Part shown: positions 23,752-33,953 of the stretch, piece by piece
Numbering within the stretch: position 1 is the stretch's first letter
Layout of the letters: each line of letters begins with the position of its first letter
NCBI RefSeq assembly: GCF_000471905.2
Contig: NW_006499364.1
Span: forward strand, 3,918,405 to 3,982,404
Source of the DNA: Amborella trichopoda
Lineage: Eukaryota > Streptophyta > Magnoliopsida > Amborellales > Amborellaceae
Direction: 5' to 3'
DNA: 64,000 bases
Program-made: the position numbers and the translations under genes
The notes under the pieces: generated by a model
Databases searched by the model: none
What the model saw: the letters and a program-made list of their open reading frames with translations, nothing else
What the model was told of the DNA's origin: nothing

Positions 23752-24289
23752 TTCTCTTGACCCACAGAGGAGTAGTTTTTTTGCGAGCGACTGTTTTTTT
23801 TGAGACGCACAGAGGAGTAGCTTTGATAATCACATGCACAGAACACGGGATATAGAGAAGAGAACAACAGTTTTTAAATTGTCGGGGCCATTTTCGGTTT
23901 TTCAAGAACCGAAATGCGACACATTTCGATTTTTGAAAAACAGAAAATATAATTTCGGTTGTTCAAAAACCTAAAAAGGGTAAAACGGTCTTTTTTAAAA
24001 AAATTCGCCATGAAGTGAAAGAAACAGACATTCTAGTAACAATGAAAAATATTTGGTATTTTGATAATAATGAAAACTATAATAGATATTTATATAATTT
24101 TCCCTATTTATTAAAACAAAATTAAAATAAAATGATGGGGCTAAAAGAAGTTAAGAAAAGTGGACCAATGAGATCTAAAGGAGAAGGTTTTGGTGCATTA
24201 GAGCCCTCACCTGTTATGGAGCGAGCTCTGAAATCCACACCTTCCACATAATTTTATCATGCAGATTTGTGTGATTCTTGGAAAATAGT

Positions 24290-24535
24290 CCGATAGGGTT
24301 GCACCTATCAAAATAAGTGAATCCTGACCTCATAAATTATAAAAAATTGCAAGTTTGGAAAATTTTTAAATTGATCATCTCGACTTGAACATTATGATTG
24401 TGAAAAAAATTAAGATTACAAGCTCTAAAAATAGTGCATACTTTAATCTGTATCATTTTTCAAGATTCAAAATTTATTATTGGTGTTAGAAATTGATTTT
24501 AGAGCTATCATAGAGATTTTCATCAAAAATTTTTT
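24290..24535. repeat. MITE-like repeat, copy 3 (degenerate)
   Basis: It contains ttgatcatctcgacttgaac followed by an atgattgtgaaaaaaat stretch, the same core and order as the other copies. The ends are eroded, so the boundaries are approximate. Confidence 0.4.
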
Positions 24536-24992
24536 TTTTTAGATGAGGATTTGAGGCAAGGATTTATTTTGTTTTTATAAAGCCTAGGCCTGATAGAAAC
24601 CTCATCTATTATTCTTTTCTCCCTCAAGAACCCACATAACCCTTTCCCCTGCAACTCTCCCATGGTTGCCACAAGAGGACAGGTCTTCCCCAAATGTATC
24701 ACCAACCCTAACCTTTGTTTCTTCCTGTTCAGCCACTAAAGCGGCTCTTCTCGTCTGAAAACTTGAGCCTTAATGTCCTTGGTTCTTGATTCCCGTCTTC
24801 CACGTATGCTTGCGGTTGCCCCCTTGAACTCCACTTTCAATACTTGCTTGGGAGGCATAAGGACTCACCCTACTACAATAGAACCATATTTTCTTGTCGC
24901 TGTTCTTCATCACTAATGCCGGCCCTAAATGTATAAGTTGATCGATTTCTTTTTTTTTTTCTTTTTTAATTTAACAATGGGCTTTTATTTTT
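24536..24992. other. Intergenic, nothing recognised
   Basis: AT-rich sequence with T-runs at both ends. A 60-codon frame on the minus strand has no recognisable features. Confidence 0.5.
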
Positions 24993-25617
24993 GAGAAAAA
25001 TATAAAAAACCCTTCAAAATATACTTTTTATGCAACTTACCCTAGCTAACTTTTTGCTCTCAATTTTTTTTTAAAAAATAAACTTTTTATGTAAATACCC
25101 CTCAAGGGAAAAATTTCATTTTTTCTAGACGAAAATGCCCTTTCTGTAGCACACTGCTGGAGCGCACGTAAACAGTATCGGAGTACACAGTACTAGAGCG
25201 TTGTGTTATATGCCGGAGCGCACTTACACAGTGCCAGAGAGCGTATCACATTGCCGGAGCACTTAAACAATGTCGGAGCGCTGTGACTCAAAATGCTCCA
25301 CTGCCGGAGCGCACTTACGTAGTGTTGGAGCACTGTGTTACACTGCCGGAGAGTACTTACGCACTGTCAGAACGCGGTGTTACACTATCAGACTGCTCTT
25401 ACACAGTACCGGAGCGTCTATGACAGGGCTTTGGTACTGTTTAAGGGCGCTCCGGCAACGTGCTACGAGAAGGGCATTTTCGTCTAGAAAAATGAATTTT
25501 TTCCCTTGAGGGTATTTGCATAAAAAGTTTGTTTTTTGGAAAAAGTTAAGAGAAAAGTTAGCTGGGGGTAAGTTGCATAAAACATAGATTTTGGGGTTTT
25601 TTTTTTATAATTTTCCG
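24993..25617. mobile_element. Fold-back element with ~160-bp inverted repeats
   Basis: The left arm (about 24993-25145) and right arm (about 25462-25617) are inverted copies. Both contain the shared blocks tttttatgcaact.., taccctcaaggga and ctagacgaaaatgccctt. The interior is an irregular tandem array of gccggagcgcacttacacag-like units. No clean target duplication was found. The layout fits a non-autonomous Mutator-like or fold-back element. Confidence 0.65.
25150..25460. repeat. Degenerate tandem array of ggagcg units
   Basis: The motif (g)ccggagcg alternates between a gcacttacacagt tail and a ctgtgttacact tail. The doubled unit is about 40-45 bp and is repeated about six times. The array fills the loop between the arms of the fold-back element and is much richer in GC than the arms. 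Confidence 0.6.
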
Positions 25618-25656
25618 TTCATTCTTTGAAACTAGACAATTTTGTATGAAGGAAAA

Positions 25657-25969
25657 CGTTTATATATCCGAGGCTCTAAACAATCAAATTAGAGCCCACC
25701 TCAAAATTTTTTTAGAAATGGTTGTTTTGATGCCCAAATATTCTCAACTTGATCATCTTGACATCAACATACATTACATGAAAAAAAAAAAAATGGATTT
25801 CAAGTTTTCATAGATCTACTCGGTTTACACTATTTTTGAAGCTTTAAATTTTATAATTAAAGATAAAAATATATTTTAAGATTATTAGAAAGATTTTTAC
25901 TATTGAAACTACTTTTCTCGATACTATTTGAAGGTTGATTGTTTAGAGCCTCAGCTCTATACAAACCGC
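25657..25969. mobile_element. MITE, copy 4, with inverted ends
   Basis: The left end is cgtttatatatccgaggctc. The right end as reverse complement has tatagagctgaggctc. Both continue into taaacaatc. The core ttgatcatcttgacatcaac matches the other copies. It is 313 bp and has no frame. Confidence 0.6.
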
Positions 25970-26183
25970 ATCCTTGTATGAAAACCGGATGTTTAAGACT
26001 CTTCTCGATCATATGGTTATTAGGGAAGAGGGAAAGGGGCTTTAAAGAAGAGAGAAAGGGGATCAGCCAAAATCATTACTAAATGATACACCTAGTGGTG
26101 TTTCCTTTTTCTGCTTAGTTTTGGAACACTATTTACTGCGCGTTTTATTTTTCTTCTCCTTATCACACTTTTTAAAAGGGTGT

Positions 26184-26551
26184 GGTTCGTATAAGGCTGA
26201 GCCTCTAAAACAATCAAAGGCGCACATCCAAAAAATATTGAAAAATGTTGTTTCACTGCTATAAACATTTGTGATGGTTTGAAATTTATTTTTATTTCCA
26301 GTTATAAAATTTCAAAAACAGTGTACATTTAGTAGATTTAAGAACACTTGAAAATTTAAAAAATTAACTATCTAAAATTGCAGGTATACTATTTTGAAGA
26401 CTTGAAATCTATTTTTTTTCATATCCATACATCTTGAGAAAGAGATGATAGATTTGAAGATTTTTGGGCATCCAAACAACAACCTCGTCTAGTGAATTTT
26501 TGAGGTACATTTTAATGTGATTATTTAGAGCCTCACCCTTATATAAACTTT
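26184..26551. mobile_element. MITE, copy 5, inverted relative to copy 4
   Basis: The left end is ttcgtataaggctgagcctc, and the right end as reverse complement has tatataagggtgaggctc. The core is in reverse orientation near 26440. The best-preserved terminal sequence of the family is seen here and in copy 4. Confidence 0.6.
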
Positions 26552-26694
26552 TTCCTTTTCGAAATATTCTTATTTAAACAACACATCTTCTAAACCACAT
26601 GCACGGGACCAATGCCTTTGATCTCATCGTTTAAATAGAAGAAGAAAAAATGATCTATATAGCCACAAGATAGAATTAAATGCAAATTATATAC

Positions 26695-27685
26695 TGATAC
26701 TATTGGGGATCCAAAATGACGAGCTCCACCCCTTCCCTGGGAGCATTATTTTTCCCTAAGTTGTTCCCCTGTGGACAATGCAAACACAGGAAAAAGTAGC
26801 GCAAATTTTCTCTCTCTAATATTCACCAAAAAAAATTTCTCCCTAAGGGCGATGTCTTACAAGTTTCAAAAAATGGTGTAATTTTTAATTTTTAATTTTA
26901 TTTTGCAATTTGTAGTTATTTTCTAGGTGGAAAATTGACAGGGTGTCGATCATGTGGACTGCCTGTTTCTTGTTTTACAAAGCCATGAGTTATCCTTGAG
27001 TTTCTTACCTGCCTTATTTAGAATAATTAATGGTGGTTTCAGAGCAAGTTGGGACATCAAAGAGGTGCGAGAGATCTGGGAGGGTTTTGATTAGGCGGAT
27101 TGCAACAATGGAATGGTTGGGTCTTCATAGACTTGAGATGGTTTTTCAAGGGATGGAAACGATGGTTTTGAGGTTTAGGCGCAGATAAAGATGGTTTTTC
27201 ATGAGATAAAACATATGGATTTTCCTCTAGCGAAAGAAGAGAAGGGTTTGTTTTGACAGGAGAAAGAGATGAATTTTTCAAGAGAGAAAAGAGATGGTCT
27301 TTCAGGGACGGGCAGAGGTGGGGTTTTAACTATTGGGGGCACCTGATTTTCCAGCATTAATTTTAGTAACTGGAGTTCGTTTTTTTTCTTTCAAGAGTAC
27401 TTACTGGGCCATATTTGCGAATGAGAATGTAGATAGTCACACCAGGCGGACAAATATTTGTACTTTTGTAGAGAGATATTAAGGACCGAGATTTTATGAC
27501 AGCTGTCCAGCAATGCAAATGCTGGCCATTAATGGTGAGAGCGTAAATAATAACTGCCCTATCCATTATCGGACAGGTGGCACCTTAGAAAAAAAGAAAA
27601 AAAGAAAGAAGGGTGGGTAATTTCAAGCAAATGAGATACCAAATAGTAATCCCTAATAGTGTTGGTACCTAATTTGCTCATTGGG
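26695..27685. mobile_element. Inverted-repeat DNA element 1, head-to-head with element 2
   Basis: Its interior (about 26870-27310) is the reverse complement of 28960-29440, and its right part (27400-27600) is the reverse complement of 27800-28010. Its right end (taatttgctcat) mirrors the left end of the neighbour. No transposase frame is present. The minus-strand ORF at 27281-27057 is repeat-derived. Confidence 0.55.
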
Positions 27686-27689
27686 GAGA

Positions 27690-29826
27690 GTCAATTACCA
27701 TTTGGTGTCAGAGTTACCCGAAATTACGAGCATCATCCCCCTTTCATCTAAATAAAAAATTATGAGCATCCCCACCCCACTTCTACTGCCTTTTTTTCTC
27801 TCCTAAGGTGCCTTTTGTATGGCAATACAAACATCGGATAGGGGTTATTATTTGTGTTCTCACTAGCCGTCCAGTATTTGCATTGCTGGACAACTCTCAT
27901 ACATTCTTGGTCATTAGTCTGTCTCTACAAAAGTACAAATATTTATCTGCCCATGTATGGATCATCTACATTCTCATAGGTAGTGGTCCCATTGTTGTTT
28001 GACGCTTCGACAATAGGGATGTAGATATAAGGTCTATTTTTCAGTGTGTCAGAGACCGAATATTTGAAAATGTTTTTGCATCTGCGCTGCCTTAAATTTG
28101 TTGGATCGCGACGAAACATGACAGGTGTTCTTTTGAACCTTCTTGGGCCTTTTTGAGACTCACAGAAATTTCACTATGGATCAAGGCTTATTGACCAACG
28201 GCTTCTGTAGTCCACAGGCATTTTGGTACCTGTGGACATAGGTCGCAAATTGCTCTCTCTTTATTAATATAGTATATACTTTACATTATATATTGACTAT
28301 TGTTAATATCCATTTATACTAATACATACTGGGTCGAATCAAGTTGAGGTGACCCCAACCTAGACATGATCCAACAAGATTTAAGTTGGACCTAGATCTG
28401 GACCTGTTGGGTCCATAATCTCGATCCATATTCAGACCTGGTAAGGTCGATCCATCGGGTTGACATAACCCATTTGAAATGAGTATCAAATCGATCGTCA
28501 TGACAAACCCAATAAGAATAGAATCATCTTTTGGCCGAACGAGTGCCAAAGCAAGCCTGAATCAGTCATTAAGCCTGAATCAGTCATAAAACATCACGTA
28601 AGTTTTAGGCAGTACCAAGGACCGAGCAAAAATTATGTGAATTGTTAGGCAAAGGGCAAATAATAATTTTACACCTATTTTTGAAATTTTTTTTAATTCA
28701 AATAAATTGTAATTACTAAGTTATCTTGCAATAAGATGGACTCATGTTAGTTTTCACGTCCTTTGCTGTGCATCTTTTATCATTCTTTTCGTTTTACGGC
28801 TAATTGTGACCTTTCTTTTGAGAAGTTTGTCGGTTTTTATGCCAAATGCTGAGATCTGATGACATTGGGCATCTCACTTATGATCAAATTTGTTATGCGA
28901 CAGGGTGCTAATGGATGCACGGACTTGACACCTAACTCCAGCCACCAGAATTATTACTCAGGCGCCCCCAATACCTAAAACCCCACCTCCATATGTTGTA
29001 TCTCATGAAAAACCGGCCCCGAAAGGCCGTCTCTTCTCTTTCTTGAAAACCCCTCTCTCTTCTCTAAAAAAACCCTTATCTTGCCAGAGAAAAATCCATG
29101 GGTTTTATCTCATGAAAAACCATCTTTATCGGCCCCTGGACCTCAAAACCCATCTTTTCCATCCCTTGAAAAACCATCTCTGCAAGTCCATGAAGACCCA
29201 ACCATTCCAATCCACTTATTCAAAATGCTCTCTGATCTCTCGCACCTCTGCAATATCCCTTCTTGCTTTGAAACTACCATTAATTCTTCTAAAGAAGGCT
29301 CGCAAGAAAGACTCATGGATAATTGATGCCTCTATAAAACAGCAAACAAGTAGTCCACATGATCAACACCCTTTCAAATTTTCACCTAGAAAAACAACCA
29401 CAAATTGCAAAATAAAATAAAAGATTACACCATTTCTTGAAGCTTGTAAGACACAGCCCTCACAGATAATACCAACCTGTTTCGTGAACTCCCCCATTTT
29501 TTGTATCTTTCTTCCCCCTTACTGTGTAGCGAGAAAAGAGAGAGATAGACAGAGAGATGGGTCCAGAAGGGTCTTGTTGGTTCGAAGTTACAGAGAACTT
29601 TTTTTTGTGAATATTAGAGAGAAAATTTGGATGGATTTTCCCCGATCCAGTGTTTGTATTGCCAAACAAGGGGCAACTTAGGAAAAAAAAATACAAAAAG
29701 GTGGTGATCATAATTTCGGGTAAAGGGGCCACTTAGGAAAAAAATGCCACCGGAGAAAAAGGGTGGTGATCGTAATTTCGGGCAAATAAAACACCAAATG
29801 GTAGTTGACCATCGTCCATAATTTGC
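27690..29826. mobile_element. Inverted-repeat DNA element 2 (2.1 kb)
   Basis: Terminal inverted repeats of about 150-190 bp are seen at 27690-27840 and 29640-29826. They share taccatttggtg, cccgaaattacga and a ggcaatacaaaca block. An extra ~130 bp (29455-29590) is absent from element 1. The middle (28020-28950) is AT-rich, with a GACC/GGTC-rich patch at 28330-28460. The long inverted termini suggest a Mutator-like origin, but no target duplication was confirmed. Confidence 0.55.
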
Positions 29827-30249
29827 TCTTAATTTTAGAACAATTGTTTTATGTGGGCTAGACCGCATTTCTACAATATGTGGTCCTGAGGTATAAAGCA
29901 TCCATCTTAAAAATGTATAAAGTACGTAGTCCATCTAAAAACAATTGTAACTAATGCTCTAAATGTTTTCAAAATATAATTATTATTTCTAGTTTTCAAA
30001 ATTTATTTATTATTCATATTCATGATCTCCATATTAAAAAATATATTTTCTCTAAAAATTAGGATCAAATTGGATTTATAAAATTTCAGTTGTGATCACA
30101 ACAGCTCACGGGCTGCTAGATTGAAACGGGTAAAATTTCTGTTGTGATCACAGCTTATAACAATTGTTAACAGTTGCAATGAACACAGATTACACTTGAA
30201 TGCACATTCCTCCACTGAGACCAAGAAACATAAGCTAAAAGCTAGAAAG
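29827..30249. other. AT-rich spacer with a repeated palindrome
   Basis: There are no genes. The perfect 14-bp palindrome gttgtgatcacaac at about 30089 recurs 54 bases later as ttgtgatcacag, each preceded by taaaatttc. Confidence 0.5.
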
Positions 30250-31085
30250 GATATGTGAAGGCAGCCCTCCGTATGGATGCTTTGGGAATCTCGGGGGAGC
30301 TGAGGGTCCACCAGGGCTCGTGCAGGTGATCTGGCCTTAGGAGGGCGGGAACTACGAGCAGGTGTCTATAAGAGAACGAGTGCAGGCCTACCCCTTACAA
30401 GGTGCGCTTGTGTGTGCATAGTAGGAGGATGAGGAGGTCATCTCTTGTGCACTCGAGTTGGTGTAATAACGACGATGCCCCGAGTAGTGAGATGCATATG
30501 AGTAGTGTGCACAGGACCTAGCCTTTGAAGGTTCGATCTTGGACACGGACCCGAGGTAACAGAAAGGTTGCCCCAAGGTTTGGCTCGAGTGGATGGCCCA
30601 CGAGCCTTGTGGTGTGTGTGAGGGGTGAAGATCGTGGGGTTTCTGCGTCTATGTGTGGAGCCTCTAGGGAGAGAGACCAATGGTATAGGAATGTGGGGGG
30701 TAGCCTTATGGCGACCCATAGAAGCAATGGCAACTTGCTTGCCTTTTGCAGAAAGGGACTAGGCAGCCTTCCGACGTACCTCAGAAACACGACTTGGAAG
30801 TGACTTGCTGGTGGCTGGATGCATGCTATGTGGGGCAACATAAGCGCCGCCCATGCAAGGCACCTTGGTGGAGTTTCCACCAGAGCGAAGTGATGGGGAG
30901 TAAGGGACCTTCAAGTCCCTCCTTACACTAGTCCAGGTTAAGCCCTGGGAGCTAAACAGGGGGTCTTTGCTCAAGAGGATGGTCGGGAACGAAGTCGAAG
31001 GAACTTGTTCCCTAAGGACACACTTGAATACAGGGATAAGAAAATCCCCGATCCGAATAAATGGGTTACAGAACCCAGCAGCCAT
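30250..31085 (-). pseudogene. Start of Gypsy gag frame, element B
   Basis: The frame opens with MAAGFCNPFIRIGDFLIP at 31085. Element C opens with MASGFFNPFIRIGDFLIP at 59824, so the start is conserved between copies. A further shared stretch has GRHKATPHIP (B) and GRHRATPHTP (C). The frame is broken by a stop near 30760 and by frame changes. The role of this N-terminal extension is unknown. It precedes the capsid-like part of gag. Confidence 0.55.
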
Positions 31086-31939
31086 AAGTGAATGTGAAAA
31101 GATAATGAAAGCAAAAAAGAAAAGAAGAAACTAGCCAAACAAGAAAGATCCGACTCAGGGATAGTAAGTCCTCAATGGAGTCGCAAAGCTGGTTAGGTGC
31201 CTCGATCTCGCCCTCTGGATCAGGATGATCAGGCGGCACACGTCTCGGGGTTCGAGGGAAGAGCTAGAACGTTTATGATATCGCTCTCTCGAGAACCTCA
31301 TTCGAGAATGGGGGTAGATGTTACCAACAGGTGAGAGATTAATTTTAAAGGTGGGTTCAGGACTTACTCGGGCTGGCTCATGTGAGCATCCTTGTAGAAC
31401 ATGAAGAAAGCTCCCCAGTGATGAAATTGGTTCAGAATCGCCTCCCTTGGCTCGTATTCTTCTTACTTTCTGTAATTACATACATATATGGCAAGGGTTG
31501 TAAGACGGGTGGGTCAGACCTCACCGTTTTCCTCTTTGGTGAACGTACACAAGCAAGCGCATTCAAAAAGAAGGAGGGAAGAAATACGGGAGAGAGAAGA
31601 GTTTGACTGAGCCAGAGGATCAAGCTGGCGAGTATTTGGCCTGACGTGGTAGTAAAACGGGCTCGGTACTAAGACTCGCTAGTGGGATTACTACTGGATG
31701 TCATTATCAATACTGACAAGCTAAGCACGATGGTCAGTCTGTCGTGGCAATAAAACGGGCTAAGCAATTCTGACACAACAACATTACGGTTAGACGACAG
31801 GACTTCTATGATAGGTTAATCTCAATCGCTCTTAGTCGAACGAAAGGACAACAAAGTGGTTACCATGGGGGAAAGAATGAAGTAAGAGAAGAAGGGAATA
31901 GACAGAGGGGTGAGGAGAAAAGATAAGAGGATAAAAGAG

Positions 31940-32580
31940 GGAAGGAAGGAAGATGCAATCGGTGCTAGACATTACTGACTGTTTTAAAACAGAAGAGAGT
32001 GAAAAGACAGTTGACGCTAGACTTCACCAACTATCAGAAGAGAAGAGAGGAAGAGAACCAACCGGCACTAGGCTTACACCTGTTGCGAAGGGAGAGAAGC
32101 AAGGGAGAGATATCGAGTCAATGCTAGGCTTCGTCGACTGTGACAAGAGAGGAGAGAGAAATTCAATAGATGCTAGGGTTCGCCAACTGTTAGGAATGAA
32201 GGGAAAGAGAAATTCAACCGGCGTTGAGACTCACTGACTGTTAAGGAAGAGGGGAGAGAGAAATCCAATCAGCACTGGGGCTCATCGACTGTTAAGGAAG
32301 TGAGGAGAGAGAAAATCCCACTAGGTGCTGGGGTTGAAAGCAGAGGAAGAGAGGGAAAAACCACACTTGGCACTGGGGATGAAAGAAGAAAAATAGAGGG
32401 AAAACCCTACCCCGCACTGGGGATGAAAGAATAAGAAGAGAGGGAAAATCCATGAAAGAAGAAGAAGAGGGGGAAAATCCATGAAAGAAGAAGAAGAGAG
32501 GGAAAATCCCACCTGACGCTAAGGATAAAAGAAGAAGAAGAGAGGGACGGCGCTGGGGATGAAAGAGAGGAGAACCAACT
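31940..32580 (-). repeat. Tandem units in the element B leader
   Basis: Units of about 60-70 bp repeat a phrase like gctaggcttc..gactgt followed by a purine-rich gaagagaggagagaga stretch. They number about nine and change gradually toward a ggcactggggatgaaagaag form. The array lies between LTR and gag. Confidence 0.65.
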
Positions 32581-32699
32581 GGTGCTAGAATTGTGTCAGT
32601 TGCAATGAGGATAGAGAGATGAGAAAGAGGGGAGGAGAGAGAAAGAGGGGAGGAGAGAGAAATAGGGAAGGAGAGAGAAAGAGGAGTGGAGAGAGAAAG

Positions 32700-33953
32700 T
32701 TACTTGCCTAAAGGGTAACGACCCTTTTTCTTCTCTTTCCTCTTTCTCTATCCAAGACGTACTCACAGGCTCAAGCAAGAATGGAAATTTCTATTGAATT
32801 ATCAAAGAATGAATCGAGAGTCCTTTTACAATGAGGCAATGCCTGTTTATATAGAATTGGGCCCAAACATGGGTGGACGCCCAAAAGCAATCCTAATTGA
32901 AGGAAATTACAATTTGTGTGGAATTCACATTGCGTGATCTTCCATTGCTAACCCCGAGGTGTTTTGATGCCCATTTTCTCGAAAGAAAACTTTGGAATGA
33001 TTGTGTGCTTGTTCCTTGATGTTTCTTTGTGATTTCTTTATTGAATCACACTGAGCATGCCATCATGATCACGTTGCAACGAACGCAGCTTAATTTTGTG
33101 TCCGGATGAATATTTCGTCGTCTTGACTTTTGGATGGAATCTTGAAATCCAGTGGCTGGAATGTACAGCAGCTTTGGTGCATTCGTGTGTTAAATCCAAC
33201 CATTCATCGTACGTGAGGTTTAGGCCATATCCTCCATCCTCATGCACTTAATGCAATTGGTTTCGTGCCAATCGGGTATACGAGCGTCGTGATCTGGCTA
33301 CTCGAACAAGGCATGCTGCTACTGAATTTTCTGCAACTTCCTTCACGGATTAGCATCTTTCATTTAGGTTTTCTCTTTGCTTGGGTGTCGTCACGGGGCA
33401 TACCACATATCGAATTGCTCGTCTCGATGATATGAACACGCTCACCCAATTTGGAGCGATTTGACTTGAAACGAGTAAGTTATAGGCCTAGAAAGTGACA
33501 ACTCGTGACTGTAAGAACAACCACCTTTAATGATGTTTTGATGGAGTGAGGCCACATGAGAATAGTGTGTGGCTTATCCCTTTTCGGTATTTTACCCATA
33601 ACTTTGTCTTAGAGTGCCTGATTAAGCCAAAACTTGAACCATAGGGGTTTTCGACTGTGCTGGATATAGTGACAGTGGTCCTATAGTGATTTAAGACACC
33701 AAAAATGTAGTTCTAGTTACGGGGTCCATTTTAGGGTGCTAGATACTAATTTCGCAAAAAATGTTTCATTGTGTTCACTGCCATAGACATGTCTGATCGC
33801 GATGAAACTTGGCAGGTGGTCTTTTGAAGTGCTAACAACGATCTTGACCAATTCTGGGGCTATTCTGACATTGTCGAGAGTTTCCACTATTTTATAGGCT
33901 TTATTAATCTGCTTCCTATCAGGGACCAAGATGCTGAAAAATAAATTAAAACA
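32700..33953 (-). repeat. LTR of element B
   Basis: On the minus strand it starts tgttttaatttattttt at 33953. It has a TATA-like ctatataaac near 32855 and ends in a region resembling the C LTR end (gggtaacgaccc). It is homologous to 47178-48512 and 61940-63368. The left boundary is approximate. Confidence 0.65.

Larger units (their letters stand above)
22823..24104. mobile_element. Mutator-like element with long terminal inverted repeats
   Basis: Terminal inverted repeats of about 300 bp (22823 to ~23140 and ~23785 to 24104) begin agaaaaattacataaat on the left and gggaaaattatataaat on the right (reverse complement). A perfect 9-bp direct repeat, tatttatta, flanks the element (22814-22822 and 24105-24113), the duplication length of Mutator-like elements. 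It is 1282 bp long and has no transposase. The interior holds a 130-bp tandem duplication and an open segment that could be captured host sequence. Confidence 0.82.
30250..33953 (-). mobile_element. Ty3/Gypsy element B, truncated (LTR, leader, gag start)
   Basis: Collinear with 59.05-63.37 kb of element C over its whole length, in the same orientation. From right to left it has an LTR (33953 to ~32700), a purine-rich leader with tandem units, and the start of gag (ATG at 31085). It stops near 30250, where similarity to C ends, so the rest of the element is lost. Its LTR edge at 33953/33954 lies inside the gag of element A, so B is probably younger than A. Confidence 0.7.

Noticed and set aside
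28060..28200. Fragment of the Gypsy LTR family inside DNA element 2
   Set aside because: A phrase like gatcgcgacgaaacatgacagg resembles part of the LTRs, but the match is short and flanks do not align, so I did not annotate it.
27057..29420. Proline- and lysine-rich ORFs at 27281-27057 (-) and 29043-29420 (+) as a gene pair
   Set aside because: They are the same repeat sequence in inverted copies of a DNA element. The frames differ by indels and lack any domain.
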